Origin: JBCCFK01 sp965262315
GTDB lineage: Bacteria; Actinomycetota; Acidimicrobiia; Acidimicrobiales; UBA8592
NCBI GenBank assembly: GCA_965262315.1
Contig: CBDHFJ010000077.1
Location: forward strand, 1 to 30,790
Length of the DNA: 30,790 nucleotides
Direction: 5' to 3'
In this document: positions 15,320 through 23,353 of the stretch, piece by piece
How the letters are laid out: each line of letters opens with the position of its first letter
Numbering within the stretch: position 1 is the first letter of the stretch
Translations under genes and position numbers: made by a program
The notes under the pieces: model-generated
Database searches by the model: none
Seen by the model: the letters and a program-made list of their open reading frames with translations, nothing else
What the model was told of the DNA's origin: nothing

Positions 15320-17589
15320 TCGTCGACCTCCTGTCCGGCGAGCCAGACCCGTTCGGCGGTCATCGGCAGCTGGCGAACCGGTGTCCCGATCACGTTCTTG
15401 ATCGCATTCGAGATCGCCGCAGCAGTGGGCACGTTGGGAGCTTCGGCCAGCCCCTTGGCCCCGTGCGGCCCGGCATCCGGGTCGGGGATCTCGATGAAGT
15501 CGGTGTCGATGGTCGGGGCATCGGCGGCGGTCTGCAGCTTGTACTCCAGCAGGCCGGCGTTGCGCTGGCGTGCCTGGTCGTCGTAGCGGGTGCCCTCGGT
15601 CAGCGCTTGGCCGATGCCCATCAGGATCCCGCCCTCGACCTGGCCATGGGCCCCGATCGGGTTGATGATCGTGCCGGAGTCGTGGGCTGCGGCGACGTCG
15701 ATCACCCGTGCCACCCCGGTGTCGCGGTCGACTCGAACGCGAACGGCATGACAGCTGAACTGCGGGCCGGCCCAACCAGCGACACCCTGGTCGCCGACGC
15801 AGGTGGCCGGCACGCTGGGATACTCCGGCGGGGTTCCGGAGCCGGCTGCCAGGAGCAGCTCGCCGCCTGCGGCCGTGGCTGCGAGCTCGGCGATGGTGAC
15901 GGTGCGATCGGGCGAGCCGGCGACGTGGGCCTTGCCCTCGGCGAGCACGATGTCGGCGGCCGCGGCCTCGAGCGCGTCGGCGGCCAGGTCCTTGAGCTGT
16001 CGCCCGATCTCCTGCGCTCCCTCCAGCACTGCACGGCCGTTGTTGAGCAGGGTCTGCGACCCGGTGGCGCCCATGTCGAAGGGGCCGGCGCCGGTGTCCT
16101 GGTAGACGAGTTGGAAGTCCTCGGGCTGCATGCCGAGTTCGTCGGCGGCGAGCTGACGCAGGGTCATGACGGCGCCGGTGCCGCACTCCTGCGCGCCGGT
16201 GATGATTCGGCCCGAACCGTCGGCGTTGAGCTTCAGGTATGCGCCGGATGCCGACGGGAAGCTCGGCCACCAACCGAGCGCGACGCCGATCGCCTCGTCC
16301 TCGCCGAGCGGACCGCGTTCGGTCGCGCGAGCCACCGCGCTCTCCAGGCAGCGCTGCAGACCGATCTCGCCGTAGACCTGACCGGCCGCACCCTCGTCGC
16401 CGTCGCGCAGCGCGTTCTGGCGGCGGAAGTCGACGGGGTCGATGCCCGCGGCAGCGGCGAGCTCGTCGGTATGGGTCTCGAGCGCCCAGCACGCCTGCGG
16501 GGCGGTGGGGGCACGGACCGAGCCGGAGGGCTGCGTGTTGGTGTAGACGAGGTGGGCCTTCACCTCGAGGTCGGGGATCCGGTACGGGCCCGCGACGTGC
16601 ATGGCCGCCAACTGCGGAAAGAAGAAGGCGTCGGCGGTGTAGGCGCCGTTGTCGATCCAGATCTCGGCTCGGCGAGCGACGATCGAGCCGTCGGCGGCGA
16701 GGCCGGTTTCGAGGTCGACGATCATGCCTTCGCGACGACGGTCGGGGGCGAGAAACTCCTCCTCCCGGCTGAACACGAGCTTGACCGGGCGGCCGCATGC
16801 CTTCGCCAGCGCGGCGACGTGGGCCTCGAAGTGGAAGCCACACTTGCCGCCGAAGCCCCCGCCGAGGTGGGGCACGATGATGCGAACGTGGGACTCGGGC
16901 AAGCCGAGCGTCGTGCAGACACCGTTGTGGGCGGCGAAGGGCACCTGGGTGGCGCTCCAGATCGTGACCTTGTCGCCCTCCCACTGGGCCACGACGGCGC
17001 GGGGCTCGATGGGAACGGCGTGACACGCGTCGGCCACGTAGCGGCGCTTGACCACGAGGTCGGCAGTCGCCATCGCGGCGCCGGCGTCGCCCTTGGCGAT
17101 CGACGAGAACGACGCCACGTTGTGGCCGGCCACCATGCCCTCGGTCTCGTAGGTTTCCCACTCGGGGTGTACGAGCGGCGACGACGGGTCCATCGCCGCC
17201 TCGACGTCGCGCACCACCGGGAGCGGTTCGTAGTCGACCTCGATCGCGTCCACCCCGGCCTGGGCGGCCTCGGGGGTCATGGCGGCCACCGCGGCCACGA
17301 CTTCACCTTCGAAACGCACGACATCGTCGGCGAAGAGGGTGCGGTCGGCGAGCGGCGCCTCGAACCGCACGTCGGGGACGTCAGCGGCGGTGATGACCGC
17401 CAGCACGCCGGGGATCTTCCGGGCCGCCTCGGTGTCGAGCCGGGTGATCCGCGCGTGGGGCACGCCGGCATAGCGGAACTTGGCGTGGGCCATTCCGGTG
17501 AACGTGAGGTCGGCGGCGTACCGACCCGACCCGGTGACCTTGTCGGGCCCGTCGGCCCGGGCGAAGCGTGGCGATTCGACGACGGTCAT
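15316..17589 (-). CDS. Molybdenum hydroxylase large subunit, molybdopterin-binding (CoxL/XdhA family)
   Basis: The 757-residue catalytic subunit opens ARADGPDKVTGSGRYAADL, the a/b-hammerhead domain. GGGFGGK (243-249) and GSVRAPTAPQACWALETH (about 350) contact molybdopterin. GAKGLAEAP near the end places the catalytic Glu at about 716. The form-I CO dehydrogenase loop AYRCSFR is absent, so this is not an aerobic CO dehydrogenase; a hydroxylase of N-heterocycles, purines or aldehydes is more likely. The start is ATG 17589 with a GAGGGG ribosome-binding site. It is the first gene of the operon and divergent from a TauE/SafE permease. No cofactor-maturation gene (XdhC/CoxF) lies within the window. 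Confidence 0.92.
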   Translation of the reverse strand: MTVVESPRFARADGPDKVTGSGRYAADLTFTGMAHAKFRYAGVPHARITRLDTEAARKIPGVLAVITAADVPDVRFEAPLADRTLFADDVVRFEGEVVAAVAAMTPEAAQAGVDAIEVDYEPLPVVRDVEAAMDPSSPLVHPEWETYETEGMVAGHNVASFSSIAKGDAGAAMATADLVVKRRYVADACHAVPIEPRAVVAQWEGDKVTIWSATQVPFAAHNGVCTTLGLPESHVRIIVPHLGGGFGGKCGFHFEAHVAALAKACGRPVKLVFSREEEFLAPDRRREGMIVDLETGLAADGSIVARRAEIWIDNGAYTADAFFFPQLAAMHVAGPYRIPDLEVKAHLVYTNTQPSGSVRAPTAPQACWALETHTDELAAAAGIDPVDFRRQNALRDGDEGAAGQVYGEIGLQRCLESAVARATERGPLGEDEAIGVALGWWPSFPSASGAYLKLNADGSGRIITGAQECGTGAVMTLRQLAADELGMQPEDFQLVYQDTGAGPFDMGATGSQTLLNNGRAVLEGAQEIGRQLKDLAADALEAAAADIVLAEGKAHVAGSPDRTVTIAELAATAAGGELLLAAGSGTPPEYPSVPATCVGDQGVAGWAGPQFSCHAVRVRVDRDTGVARVIDVAAAHDSGTIINPIGAHGQVEGGILMGIGQALTEGTRYDDQARQRNAGLLEYKLQTAADAPTIDTDFIEIPDPDAGPHGAKGLAEAPNVPTAAAISNAIKNVIGTPVRQLPMTAERVWLAGQEVDE

Positions 17590-17787
17590 GGTCCCCCTCG
17601 GGTGGCGTGGCGATCGACACGTGAAGCGTCGTGCCGGCTGCCAAATATCCCACGCCGGGGACCGTGTGGACCACCATTCCAGCGGCAGTCGGTGCGGGTC
17701 CTGTCATCACCCCTGGCCCTGTGGGTCGAGTGTCGGACCTGTCGCGGTCCCAGGGACCGCGACTGCCGTCAATTTGTATTTCACTTG

Positions 17788-17815
17788 TTTACATCAGGTT
17801 GAAGTCAGGTATGGT
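17788..17815 (+). promoter_or_regulatory. Promoter of the TauE/SafE gene, leaderless
   Basis: TTTACA (17788-17793), a 16-base spacer and TATGGT (17810-17815) form the best promoter match in the window, in an island (17770-17815) far richer in A and T than its surroundings. GTG 17822 follows after six bases. The 232-base gap is shared with the divergent hydroxylase operon and holds nothing else recognisable. Confidence 0.6.
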
Positions 17816-17821
17816 GCGGGG

Positions 17822-18547
17822 GTGGAGTTGGTGATCATCACCGTGGCTGCACTGGTCACGGCCGTACTGTCGGCGGTGGCCGGTCTCGGCGGCGGCATCG
17901 TGCTGCTGGCGGTGATCGCTCAGTTCCACGCACCCGTGGTGGCGATCCCCATCCACGGCGGCATCCAACTGGTGTCGAACGGGTCGCGGGCCACGATCCT
18001 GCGTTCGCACATCAACTGGGGCGCGGTCGCCCGCTCGTCGATCCTGCTCTTCCCCGCCGCCCTGCTCGGCGTGGTGGTTGCGACCAACGTGCCCGAGGAC
18101 ACCACACGAGTTGTTCTCGGCCTGTTCGTCCTCGTCGTCACCTGGCGCCCGAGCCTGCTCAAGTGGCGCGGCGAGCAGCGACCACCGGACAACGTGTTGA
18201 TCGGGGTCGGCGCGCTCTCGGGCTTCCTGAGCGCCACGGTGGGCGCGAGCGGGCCATTCACGTCGCCGTTCTTCCGGTTGTTCACGGCCAGCCACACCGC
18301 CTTCGTGGCAACAGCAGCGGCGTCACAGGTGATCGGTCACGCGTCCAAGCTCGGCGCGTTCGTCACCGAAGGGTTCTCGCTGTCCGACCATCTCGGCGTG
18401 ATGGCGCTCGGCGCCGCAGCCGTCAGCGCGGGCAGCCTGGTCGGGACTCGCCTGCTCGGTCGGCTCGACGAGTCCCAACTGGCCACGATCCTCAAGGCCG
18501 TCCTGACGATCCTCGCGATCAGACTTCTGTACCAGGGCGTGACCTAG
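17822..18547 (+). CDS. TauE/SafE family permease
   Basis: The 241-residue protein has about seven or eight hydrophobic segments. Its two-fold repeat carries the family signatures VAGLGGGIVLLAV in the first half and SATVGASGPFTSPFF in the second (PF01925). Family members move sulfite, sulfonates, sulfoacetate or other small anions across the inner membrane. The start is GTG 17822 because the -10 box ends six bases before it; the frame is open further upstream to 17480, but that would cover the promoter and the divergent gene. Placement beside a molybdenum hydroxylase suggests transport of its substrate or product, as an inference. MetY, a sulfur-assimilation enzyme, lies convergently downstream. 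Confidence 0.85.
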   Translation: MELVIITVAALVTAVLSAVAGLGGGIVLLAVIAQFHAPVVAIPIHGGIQLVSNGSRATILRSHINWGAVARSSILLFPAALLGVVVATNVPEDTTRVVLGLFVLVVTWRPSLLKWRGEQRPPDNVLIGVGALSGFLSATVGASGPFTSPFFRLFTASHTAFVATAAASQVIGHASKLGAFVTEGFSLSDHLGVMALGAAAVSAGSLVGTRLLGRLDESQLATILKAVLTILAIRLLYQGVT

Positions 18548-18580
18548 GTCCGAACCCCGACCAGGGAGCGCTGAGGGACC

Positions 18581-18633
18581 GAGGCGCGGCTCGGCGCCTC
18601 CGGCGCAGCCGCAGGCCGACAAGCGTCGGCCTG
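18581..18633. terminator. Two hairpins between convergent genes
   Basis: GAGGCGC (18581-18587) pairs with GCGCCTC (18594-18600). Then a 9-bp perfect stem has arms CAGGCCGAC (18612-18620) and GTCGGCCTG (18625-18633) around AAGC. Neither has a U-run. They fill the 92-base space between two convergent stops, a usual place for bidirectional termination. Confidence 0.5.
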
Positions 18634-18639
18634 TCGGGA

Positions 18640-19947
18640 CTACACGGCCGCGAAGCCCTTGTCGAGGTCGGCGATGATGTCGTCGATGCTCTCGATGCCG
18701 ACCGACAGGCGGATCAGGCCGGGGAAGACGCCCGTGGTGGCCTGCTCCTCCTCGGTGAGCTGCGAGTGGGTGGTCGACGCCGGGTGGATGACGAGGCTGC
18801 GGACGTCGCCGATGTTGGCGACGTGACTGTGCAGCTCCAGCGCCTCGACGAACTTCTTGCCGGCCTCGAGGCCGCCCTTGATCTCGAAGCTGGGGATGGC
18901 GCCGTAGCCCTTGCCACCGGTGAGCTCCTTGGCGCGCTCGTGCCACTGGCTCGACGGCAGGCCCGCGTAGTGGACGCGCTCGACCTGATCGTGGCCGTCG
19001 AGGTACTCGGCGACCGCCTGCGCATTGGCGCAGTGGCGCTCCATGCGCAGGCTCAACGTCTCGAGGCCCTGGAGGAACAGGAACGAGTTGAACGGCGTGG
19101 TGGCTGCGCCGAGGTCGCGCAACATCTGCACCCGGGCCTTGATGATGTACGAACCGTGGCCCAGCGCCGGGAAGTACGCGAGGCCGTGGTAGCTGGGATC
19201 GGGCTCGGTCATGTTCGGGAACTTGCCGCTGGCCGCGTAGTCGAACGTGCCGCCGTCGACCAGCACGCCGCCGATCGAGGTGCCGTGGCCACCGATGTAC
19301 TTGGTGGCGGAGTGGACGACGATGTCCGCGCCGAGCGACAGGGGCTGCACGAGGTACGGCGTGGCAGCCGTGTTGTCGACCATCAGGGGCACGTTGTTCG
19401 CGTGGGCAACGCCCGCGACGCCGCTGACGTCGAGCCAGTTGTTCTTGGGGTTCGGATTCATCTCGCCGAAGAACAGCTTGGTGTTGTCCTTGACGGCGGC
19501 CTGCCAGGCGTCGAGGTCGTCGGGGTCCTCGACGAAGGACACCTCGACACCGAGCTTGGGCAGCGTGTAGTGGAACAGGTTGTACGTGCCGCCGTAGAGC
19601 GACGAGCCGGACACCATGTGGTCACCGGATTCGAGCAGGGTGAGGATGCCGAGCATCTCGGCCGCCTGACCCGACGCGAGGGCCAGCGCACCAGGGATGC
19701 CGACGGCGGTGTCGGTGCCGCCTTCGAGCGCCTGCATACGGGCCTCGAACACCCCCTGCGTGGGGTTCATGATGCGCGTGTAGATGTTGCCGATCTCGGC
19801 CAACGCGAACAGGTTGGCGGCGTGCTCGGTGCTGTCGAAGGTGAACGAGGTGGTCTGATAGATCGGCACGGCCCGGGCGTTGGTGGCCGCATCGGGCTCC
19901 TGCCCGGCGTGGATCTGCTTGGTCTCGAATCCCCAGTCAGCGCTCAT
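18640..19947 (-). CDS. metY: O-acetylhomoserine sulfhydrylase (MetY-type), PLP-dependent
   Basis: The 435-residue protein belongs to the Cys/Met metabolism PLP family (fold type I). It starts WGFETKQIHAGQEPD. PLP contacts are visible: Asp191 in VDNTAATP and the Schiff-base Lys216 in HSATKYIGGHGT. The large insert with FPALGHGSYIIKARVQMLRD and FLFLQGLETL matches O-acetylhomoserine aminocarboxypropyltransferases, which make homocysteine from O-acetylhomoserine and sulfide, rather than cystathionine gamma-synthases. ATG 19947 was chosen because GGACGGA lies eight bases upstream and the family's N-terminus fits; the frame runs open to 20022. No metX (homoserine acetyltransferase) follows it here, unlike the common metY-metX pairing. 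Confidence 0.92.
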   Translation of the reverse strand: MSADWGFETKQIHAGQEPDAATNARAVPIYQTTSFTFDSTEHAANLFALAEIGNIYTRIMNPTQGVFEARMQALEGGTDTAVGIPGALALASGQAAEMLGILTLLESGDHMVSGSSLYGGTYNLFHYTLPKLGVEVSFVEDPDDLDAWQAAVKDNTKLFFGEMNPNPKNNWLDVSGVAGVAHANNVPLMVDNTAATPYLVQPLSLGADIVVHSATKYIGGHGTSIGGVLVDGGTFDYAASGKFPNMTEPDPSYHGLAYFPALGHGSYIIKARVQMLRDLGAATTPFNSFLFLQGLETLSLRMERHCANAQAVAEYLDGHDQVERVHYAGLPSSQWHERAKELTGGKGYGAIPSFEIKGGLEAGKKFVEALELHSHVANIGDVRSLVIHPASTTHSQLTEEEQATTGVFPGLIRLSVGIESIDDIIADLDKGFAAV

Positions 19948-19988
19948 GGTCCATTCCGTCCTTGCTGTCGCGTCGATGTGCAGCGGGC

Positions 19989-19994
19989 AGGCTA
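19989..19994 (-). promoter_or_regulatory. Probable -10 element TAGCCT of metY
   Basis: TAGCCT on the minus strand would give a leader of about 35 bases holding the GGACGGA ribosome-binding site. A TTGACT further upstream is 22 bases away, too far for a standard spacer. There is no room for a SAM riboswitch. Confidence 0.35.
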
Positions 19995-20100
19995 ATGCAC
20001 AAAAGCCGATCGGAACAGTCAAGATTCAGCGCGACCACGATGGACGGATGGAGCAACTCACGAGCTGACACCTGGCGGCAGCACTCGATGAGCTGACGCC

Positions 20101-20559
20101 TCAGTCGTCGCCGAGGAGGAACCTGGGGCCGGTGCCGTTGATGGCAACGTGGTCTTCGGCGTTGTAGAGCTGGCAGCGATCGAGCGAGAGGCAGCCGCAG
20201 CCGATACACCCGTCGAGCTTGTCGCGCAGGAGCTCGAGGCCCGCGATCCGCTCGTTCAGCTCGGTCCGGAATCGTCGCGCCAACTCTTCCCACTGCGCAT
20301 CGGTCGGCGCCGAGTCGCTGGGCAACCAGTCGAGCTGGGCCTTGATCTCGTCGAGGCGGTACCCCAGCTTCTGGGCGATGAGGATGAACGACAGCCTCCG
20401 CACCGTCGAACGACGGAATCGCCGGTGCCCGGCGCTGTTGCGTTCGGCCCGAACGAGCCCCTGCTCCTCATAGAACCGGATGGCGGACGTCGCGAGACCC
20501 GTGCGGTTGGCGACGGCGCCGATGGCGAGCAGTTCGTTGCGGCGGTCTGGCGCAGCCAC
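20101..20559 (-). CDS. soxR: Redox-sensing MerR-family activator SoxR
   Basis: The 152-residue protein has the MerR winged helix at the N-terminus (LAIGAVANRTGLATSAIRFYEEQGL, about 11-35), a dimerisation helix, and the [2Fe-2S] cluster motif CIGCGCLSLDRC with cysteines at 118, 121, 123 and 129. That spacing is exactly the SoxR arrangement (119, 122, 124, 130 in E. coli), so the cluster should form. SoxR activates target promoters when its cluster is oxidised, in actinobacteria mainly by redox-active small molecules. The start is GTG 20559, with AAGGGAG seven bases upstream. It is divergent from the Rieske-fusion gene, and a SoxR box lies in the 59-base gap, the classical MerR-family arrangement. 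Confidence 0.93.
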   Translation of the reverse strand: MAAPDRRNELLAIGAVANRTGLATSAIRFYEEQGLVRAERNSAGHRRFRRSTVRRLSFILIAQKLGYRLDEIKAQLDWLPSDSAPTDAQWEELARRFRTELNERIAGLELLRDKLDGCIGCGCLSLDRCQLYNAEDHVAINGTGPRFLLGDD

Positions 20560-20580
20560 GAGGAATCTCCCTTGGATCGC

Positions 20581-20611
20581 TTGACTTCAAGATTACTTGA
20601 AGCATTACACG
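20581..20611 (+). promoter_or_regulatory. SoxR box and long-spacer promoter
   Basis: CTTCAAGATTACTTGAAG (20585-20602) is an 18-base palindrome with perfect 7-base arms, closely like the E. coli SoxR box core CTCAAG-TTAA-CTTGAG. It sits between a -35 TTGACT (20581-20586) and a -10 TTACAC or TACACG (20605-20611). The spacer is 18-19 bases, the over-long geometry that MerR-family activators correct by distorting DNA. ATG 20619 follows eight bases after the -10, so the message is likely leaderless. Confidence 0.85.
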
Positions 20612-20618
20612 TGGGCCC

Positions 20619-22322
20619 ATGACGACACTCGAGGAACCCACCAGGACTGCGACCACGGAGGTCGTGGGCACCACCGACGACCTCGCCGAGGGCGAGATGA
20701 AGCTGGCCAAGGTCGGGGAGCGGCGAATCGCCGTGATCCGCACGGCATCGGGGATTCACGCGCTCGACAACGCCTGCCCCCACCAGGGCTACGGCCTGGT
20801 GACAGGCAGCCTGGACGGCGAGCTCCTCACCTGCCAGTGGCACAACTGGAAGTTCCGGGCGAGCGACGGCCGCTGCCTGCTCGGCGAGGAGGACGTCCCG
20901 TGCCACCACGTCGACATCGGTGACGACGGCGCGATCTCGGTCACGGTCGTGGAACCGACCGACGAGGAGGCTCGGGCCCAGCTGTGGCCGAGCCTGGCCC
21001 GCGGCTTCGACCGCCACTACGTGGGCCAGATGGCGCGCGACACGGCTCGCCTCCTACGCGCCGGGGCGAGCCCTGAGGAGATCGTGGCGGTCGGCGTGGC
21101 CCGCAGCCAGCCCCGCGAGGAGTACGGCGTCGGCCACGGGCTCGCGATGGCCACCGACTGCCTGACCCTGGCCGGGCTCTACGAGGGCGACGAGCGCACC
21201 CTGCCCGTGGTGCAGGCGCTCGCAGGACTGGCCGAGCCCACCCGCTCCCGCGACGAGTGGACCCTGCCGGCGGGCGATGCCTCGATCGATCTCGGACATG
21301 CCGTCGAGACCGAGGACCTCGACGGCGCCCTCGCCTCCGTGCTGGGACAGCTCGAGGCGGGTGCCGACGCGGACGCGATGCGACGCCAGTTCATCGAGGC
21401 CGCGTCGCAGCACCACATCTCCTATGGGCACGGCGCCATCTACGTGCAGAAGTCGTTCGAGATGCTCGAGATGATCGGGTGGGACAAGGCGCCCGCTGTC
21501 CTGCCCTATCTGACGACGTCGGTCACCTACGGCACTCGGGAGGACACCCTCCCCTACATGCGCAAGGCGATGCGCCTCATCCAGGCGGCCGACCTCGACG
21601 CGATGGCCGCCGCGCCCGACCGACGCAGCACTGGCTGGACCGACGAACAGGATGCGCTCCGCTCCAGCCTGCTGGGCTCATCCGAGGCCGCGATCGAGGC
21701 CGCCGTCGCCGCCGTCGTCGGCGGTGCAGGAGTCGAGGGTCTGCTCGACGTGGTGACCCTCGCGGTCAGCGAGCGGCTACTGCGCTACGACCTGCGCACC
21801 GACTTCGACAACGGCAAGGACTTCGGCTGGCTCGACATCACCCATGGCCTGACCTACGCCAACGCGGCTCGATGGGCCTGGCGCCATCATCCCGGTGTCG
21901 ACACGGCCCGCCTCGCCCTGTTCACGGTCTTCCTGTGCCACGACACCGGCCGTGCCGAGCGGTGGGGTTGGCAGGACCCCACGACCCCGCCGCTCGTCGC
22001 CCGGCCCGGCGACGTGGCCCGAGCGGTCCTCGACGAGCGACCCGAGGACGCGGTGGCCCACGCTTTGGCCGGGGACCGCGACGAGGTCGGTGACGCCCTC
22101 GTGCGGGCGAGCCTGGCCGACCGGGCCGCTGCCTGGATCGTCGTGGCCCACGTGATCAAGCTCAGCCAGGCCGCACGCGAGGAGGCCGAGGCCACCGGCT
22201 CGAACGTGCCACTGGCAGCGGCGGCCCGATTCGCCGCGGCGCCGCGACTGGAGCGCTTCGTCGCCCGCAACGTCGCCGAGGCCATCGACTTCGTCCAAAC
22301 CGGCACACCACCCAAGCGGTGA
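20619..22322 (+). CDS. Rieske [2Fe-2S] domain fused to His-rich helical domain, SoxR-controlled
   Basis: The 567-residue protein has an N-terminal Rieske domain (about 15-112) with complete ligands: CPH (Cys53, His55) and CQWH (Cys72, His75). The remaining 450 residues are mostly helical, with conserved-looking histidine motifs: GHGLAMA (about 172), HHISYGHGAIY (265-271), THGLTYANA (409), CHDTGRAE (441) and AHVIKL (511). These could bind a second metal or a substrate. It is not a ring-hydroxylating oxygenase alpha subunit, since the domain order matches but the usual two-His-one-Asp motif is not evident. A distant resemblance to the questin-oxidase-like family is possible but uncertain. The SoxR box directly upstream predicts induction by redox-active compounds. 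There is no signal peptide, so it is cytoplasmic. Confidence 0.85.
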   Translation: MTTLEEPTRTATTEVVGTTDDLAEGEMKLAKVGERRIAVIRTASGIHALDNACPHQGYGLVTGSLDGELLTCQWHNWKFRASDGRCLLGEEDVPCHHVDIGDDGAISVTVVEPTDEEARAQLWPSLARGFDRHYVGQMARDTARLLRAGASPEEIVAVGVARSQPREEYGVGHGLAMATDCLTLAGLYEGDERTLPVVQALAGLAEPTRSRDEWTLPAGDASIDLGHAVETEDLDGALASVLGQLEAGADADAMRRQFIEAASQHHISYGHGAIYVQKSFEMLEMIGWDKAPAVLPYLTTSVTYGTREDTLPYMRKAMRLIQAADLDAMAAAPDRRSTGWTDEQDALRSSLLGSSEAAIEAAVAAVVGGAGVEGLLDVVTLAVSERLLRYDLRTDFDNGKDFGWLDITHGLTYANAARWAWRHHPGVDTARLALFTVFLCHDTGRAERWGWQDPTTPPLVARPGDVARAVLDERPEDAVAHALAGDRDEVGDALVRASLADRAAAWIVVAHVIKLSQAAREEAEATGSNVPLAAAARFAAAPRLERFVARNVAEAIDFVQTGTPPKR

Positions 22323-22371
22323 CCCACCCGCCCGTGCCCGAAACACCTTCGGGACTGTCACCGCGCACGGG

Positions 22372-22377
22372 TAGCGT
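22372..22377 (+). promoter_or_regulatory. -10 element TAGCGT of the ABC exporter operon
   Basis: TAGCGT ends seven bases before ATG 22385, implying a leaderless start. It suggests the transporter has its own promoter besides possible read-through from the Rieske gene, whose stop is 62 bases upstream. No SoxR-box-like palindrome is seen here. Confidence 0.45.
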
Positions 22378-22384
22378 GGCGGAC

Positions 22385-23353
22385 ATGCACGCGATCGAAA
22401 CGGTGGGACTTGCGAAGCACTACGGGGAGACCAAGGCGCTCGACGGGCTCGACCTCGTCATGCCGGAGGGCTCGATCCTGGGTGTGCTGGGTCCCAACGG
22501 CGCCGGAAAGACCACGACCGTCAAGGTCCTCACCACCCTCACCACACCCACCGCCGGCAAGGCCTTCGTCCAGGGCATCGACGTCGTGGCCGAGCCCGCC
22601 CGGGTGCGGGCGCGCATCGGCCTGACCGGGCAGTACGCCGCGGTCGAAGAACGGATGACTGCCCGCGAGAACCTCCAGTACGTCGGCAAGCTCTTCCACA
22701 TGTCCACGCCCGAATCCACGGGCCGGGCCACCGAACTGCTCGAACGGTTCGATCTCGTGGAAGCCGGTGACCGCGTGGTCAGCGGCTACTCCGGCGGCAT
22801 GCGCCGGCGGCTGGACATCGCGATGAGCCTGATCGCCCGGCCCTCGCTGCTGTTCCTCGACGAACCCACCACCGGGCTCGACCCCCGGAGCCGCCTGGCC
22901 ATGTGGGGACTGATCGAGGAGCTCGGCAACGAGGGCACCACCACCTTCCTCACCACCCAGTACCTCGACGAAGCCGAGGCGCTGGCCGACTCGATCGTGG
23001 TGATCGACCGCGGCAAGGTGATCGCCGAGGGGACGGCCGACGAGCTGAAGGACCTGATCGGCGGCGACCGCCTGATCGTCACCATCGCGTCGATGGCCAA
23101 CCTCGAGCGGGCCAAGGGCGCGCTGGCGCCGCAGGCCACCGGCTCCATCGAGCTGTCCATCGACCGCCCCGAGCTCGTGGTGCCCATTCGCGCCGGCGCT
23201 CATGTCGTGCCCAACGCCATCCGGGCCCTCGACGACTGCGACTGCGACGTGGTGGACGTCGAGCTCCGTCGCCCCAGCCTGGACGACGTGTTTCTCGCGA
23301 TCACGGGTTCGTCGCCCGACGAGATGGGCGCCACCGAGGAGGTTGCCTCATGA
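22385..23353 (+). CDS. ABC transporter ATP-binding protein, DrrA-like
   Basis: The 322-residue protein has one complete nucleotide-binding domain: Walker A GPNGAGKTT (36-44), signature YSGGM (135-139), Walker B LLFLDE (155-160) and a downstream D-loop TGLDPRSR. The C-terminal extension after about 230 is of the daunorubicin-resistance ATPase (DrrA) type. These pair with a DrrB-like permease to export hydrophobic compounds. ATG 22385 was chosen because the -10 hexamer lies just upstream; the frame extends to 22319 but that covers the promoter. Its stop overlaps the permease start (ATGA). Next to SoxR, an exporter of redox-active molecules is a reasonable inference; transported substrate unknown. 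Confidence 0.92.
   Translation: MHAIETVGLAKHYGETKALDGLDLVMPEGSILGVLGPNGAGKTTTVKVLTTLTTPTAGKAFVQGIDVVAEPARVRARIGLTGQYAAVEERMTARENLQYVGKLFHMSTPESTGRATELLERFDLVEAGDRVVSGYSGGMRRRLDIAMSLIARPSLLFLDEPTTGLDPRSRLAMWGLIEELGNEGTTTFLTTQYLDEAEALADSIVVIDRGKVIAEGTADELKDLIGGDRLIVTIASMANLERAKGALAPQATGSIELSIDRPELVVPIRAGAHVVPNAIRALDDCDCDVVDVELRRPSLDDVFLAITGSSPDEMGATEEVAS

Noticed and set aside
15320..17161. Upstream extension of the medium-subunit frame
   Set aside because: Arginine/proline-rich noise overlapping the large subunit; the GTG at 15319 with AGGAGG and the 4-nt overlap marks the true start.
15316..17589. Aerobic carbon monoxide dehydrogenase (CoxL form I)
   Set aside because: The AYRCSFR active-site loop is absent and the operon order is not the medium-small-large order of cox operons.
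15463..17802. A 779-codon plus-strand open frame opposite the molybdenum hydroxylase large subunit
   Set aside because: Low-complexity shadow with no motifs; the minus strand encodes a complete, motif-bearing CoxL-type protein.
19995..20100. SAM or other methionine riboswitch upstream of metY
   Set aside because: The predicted leader is only about 35 bases, and I see no conserved multi-helix core.
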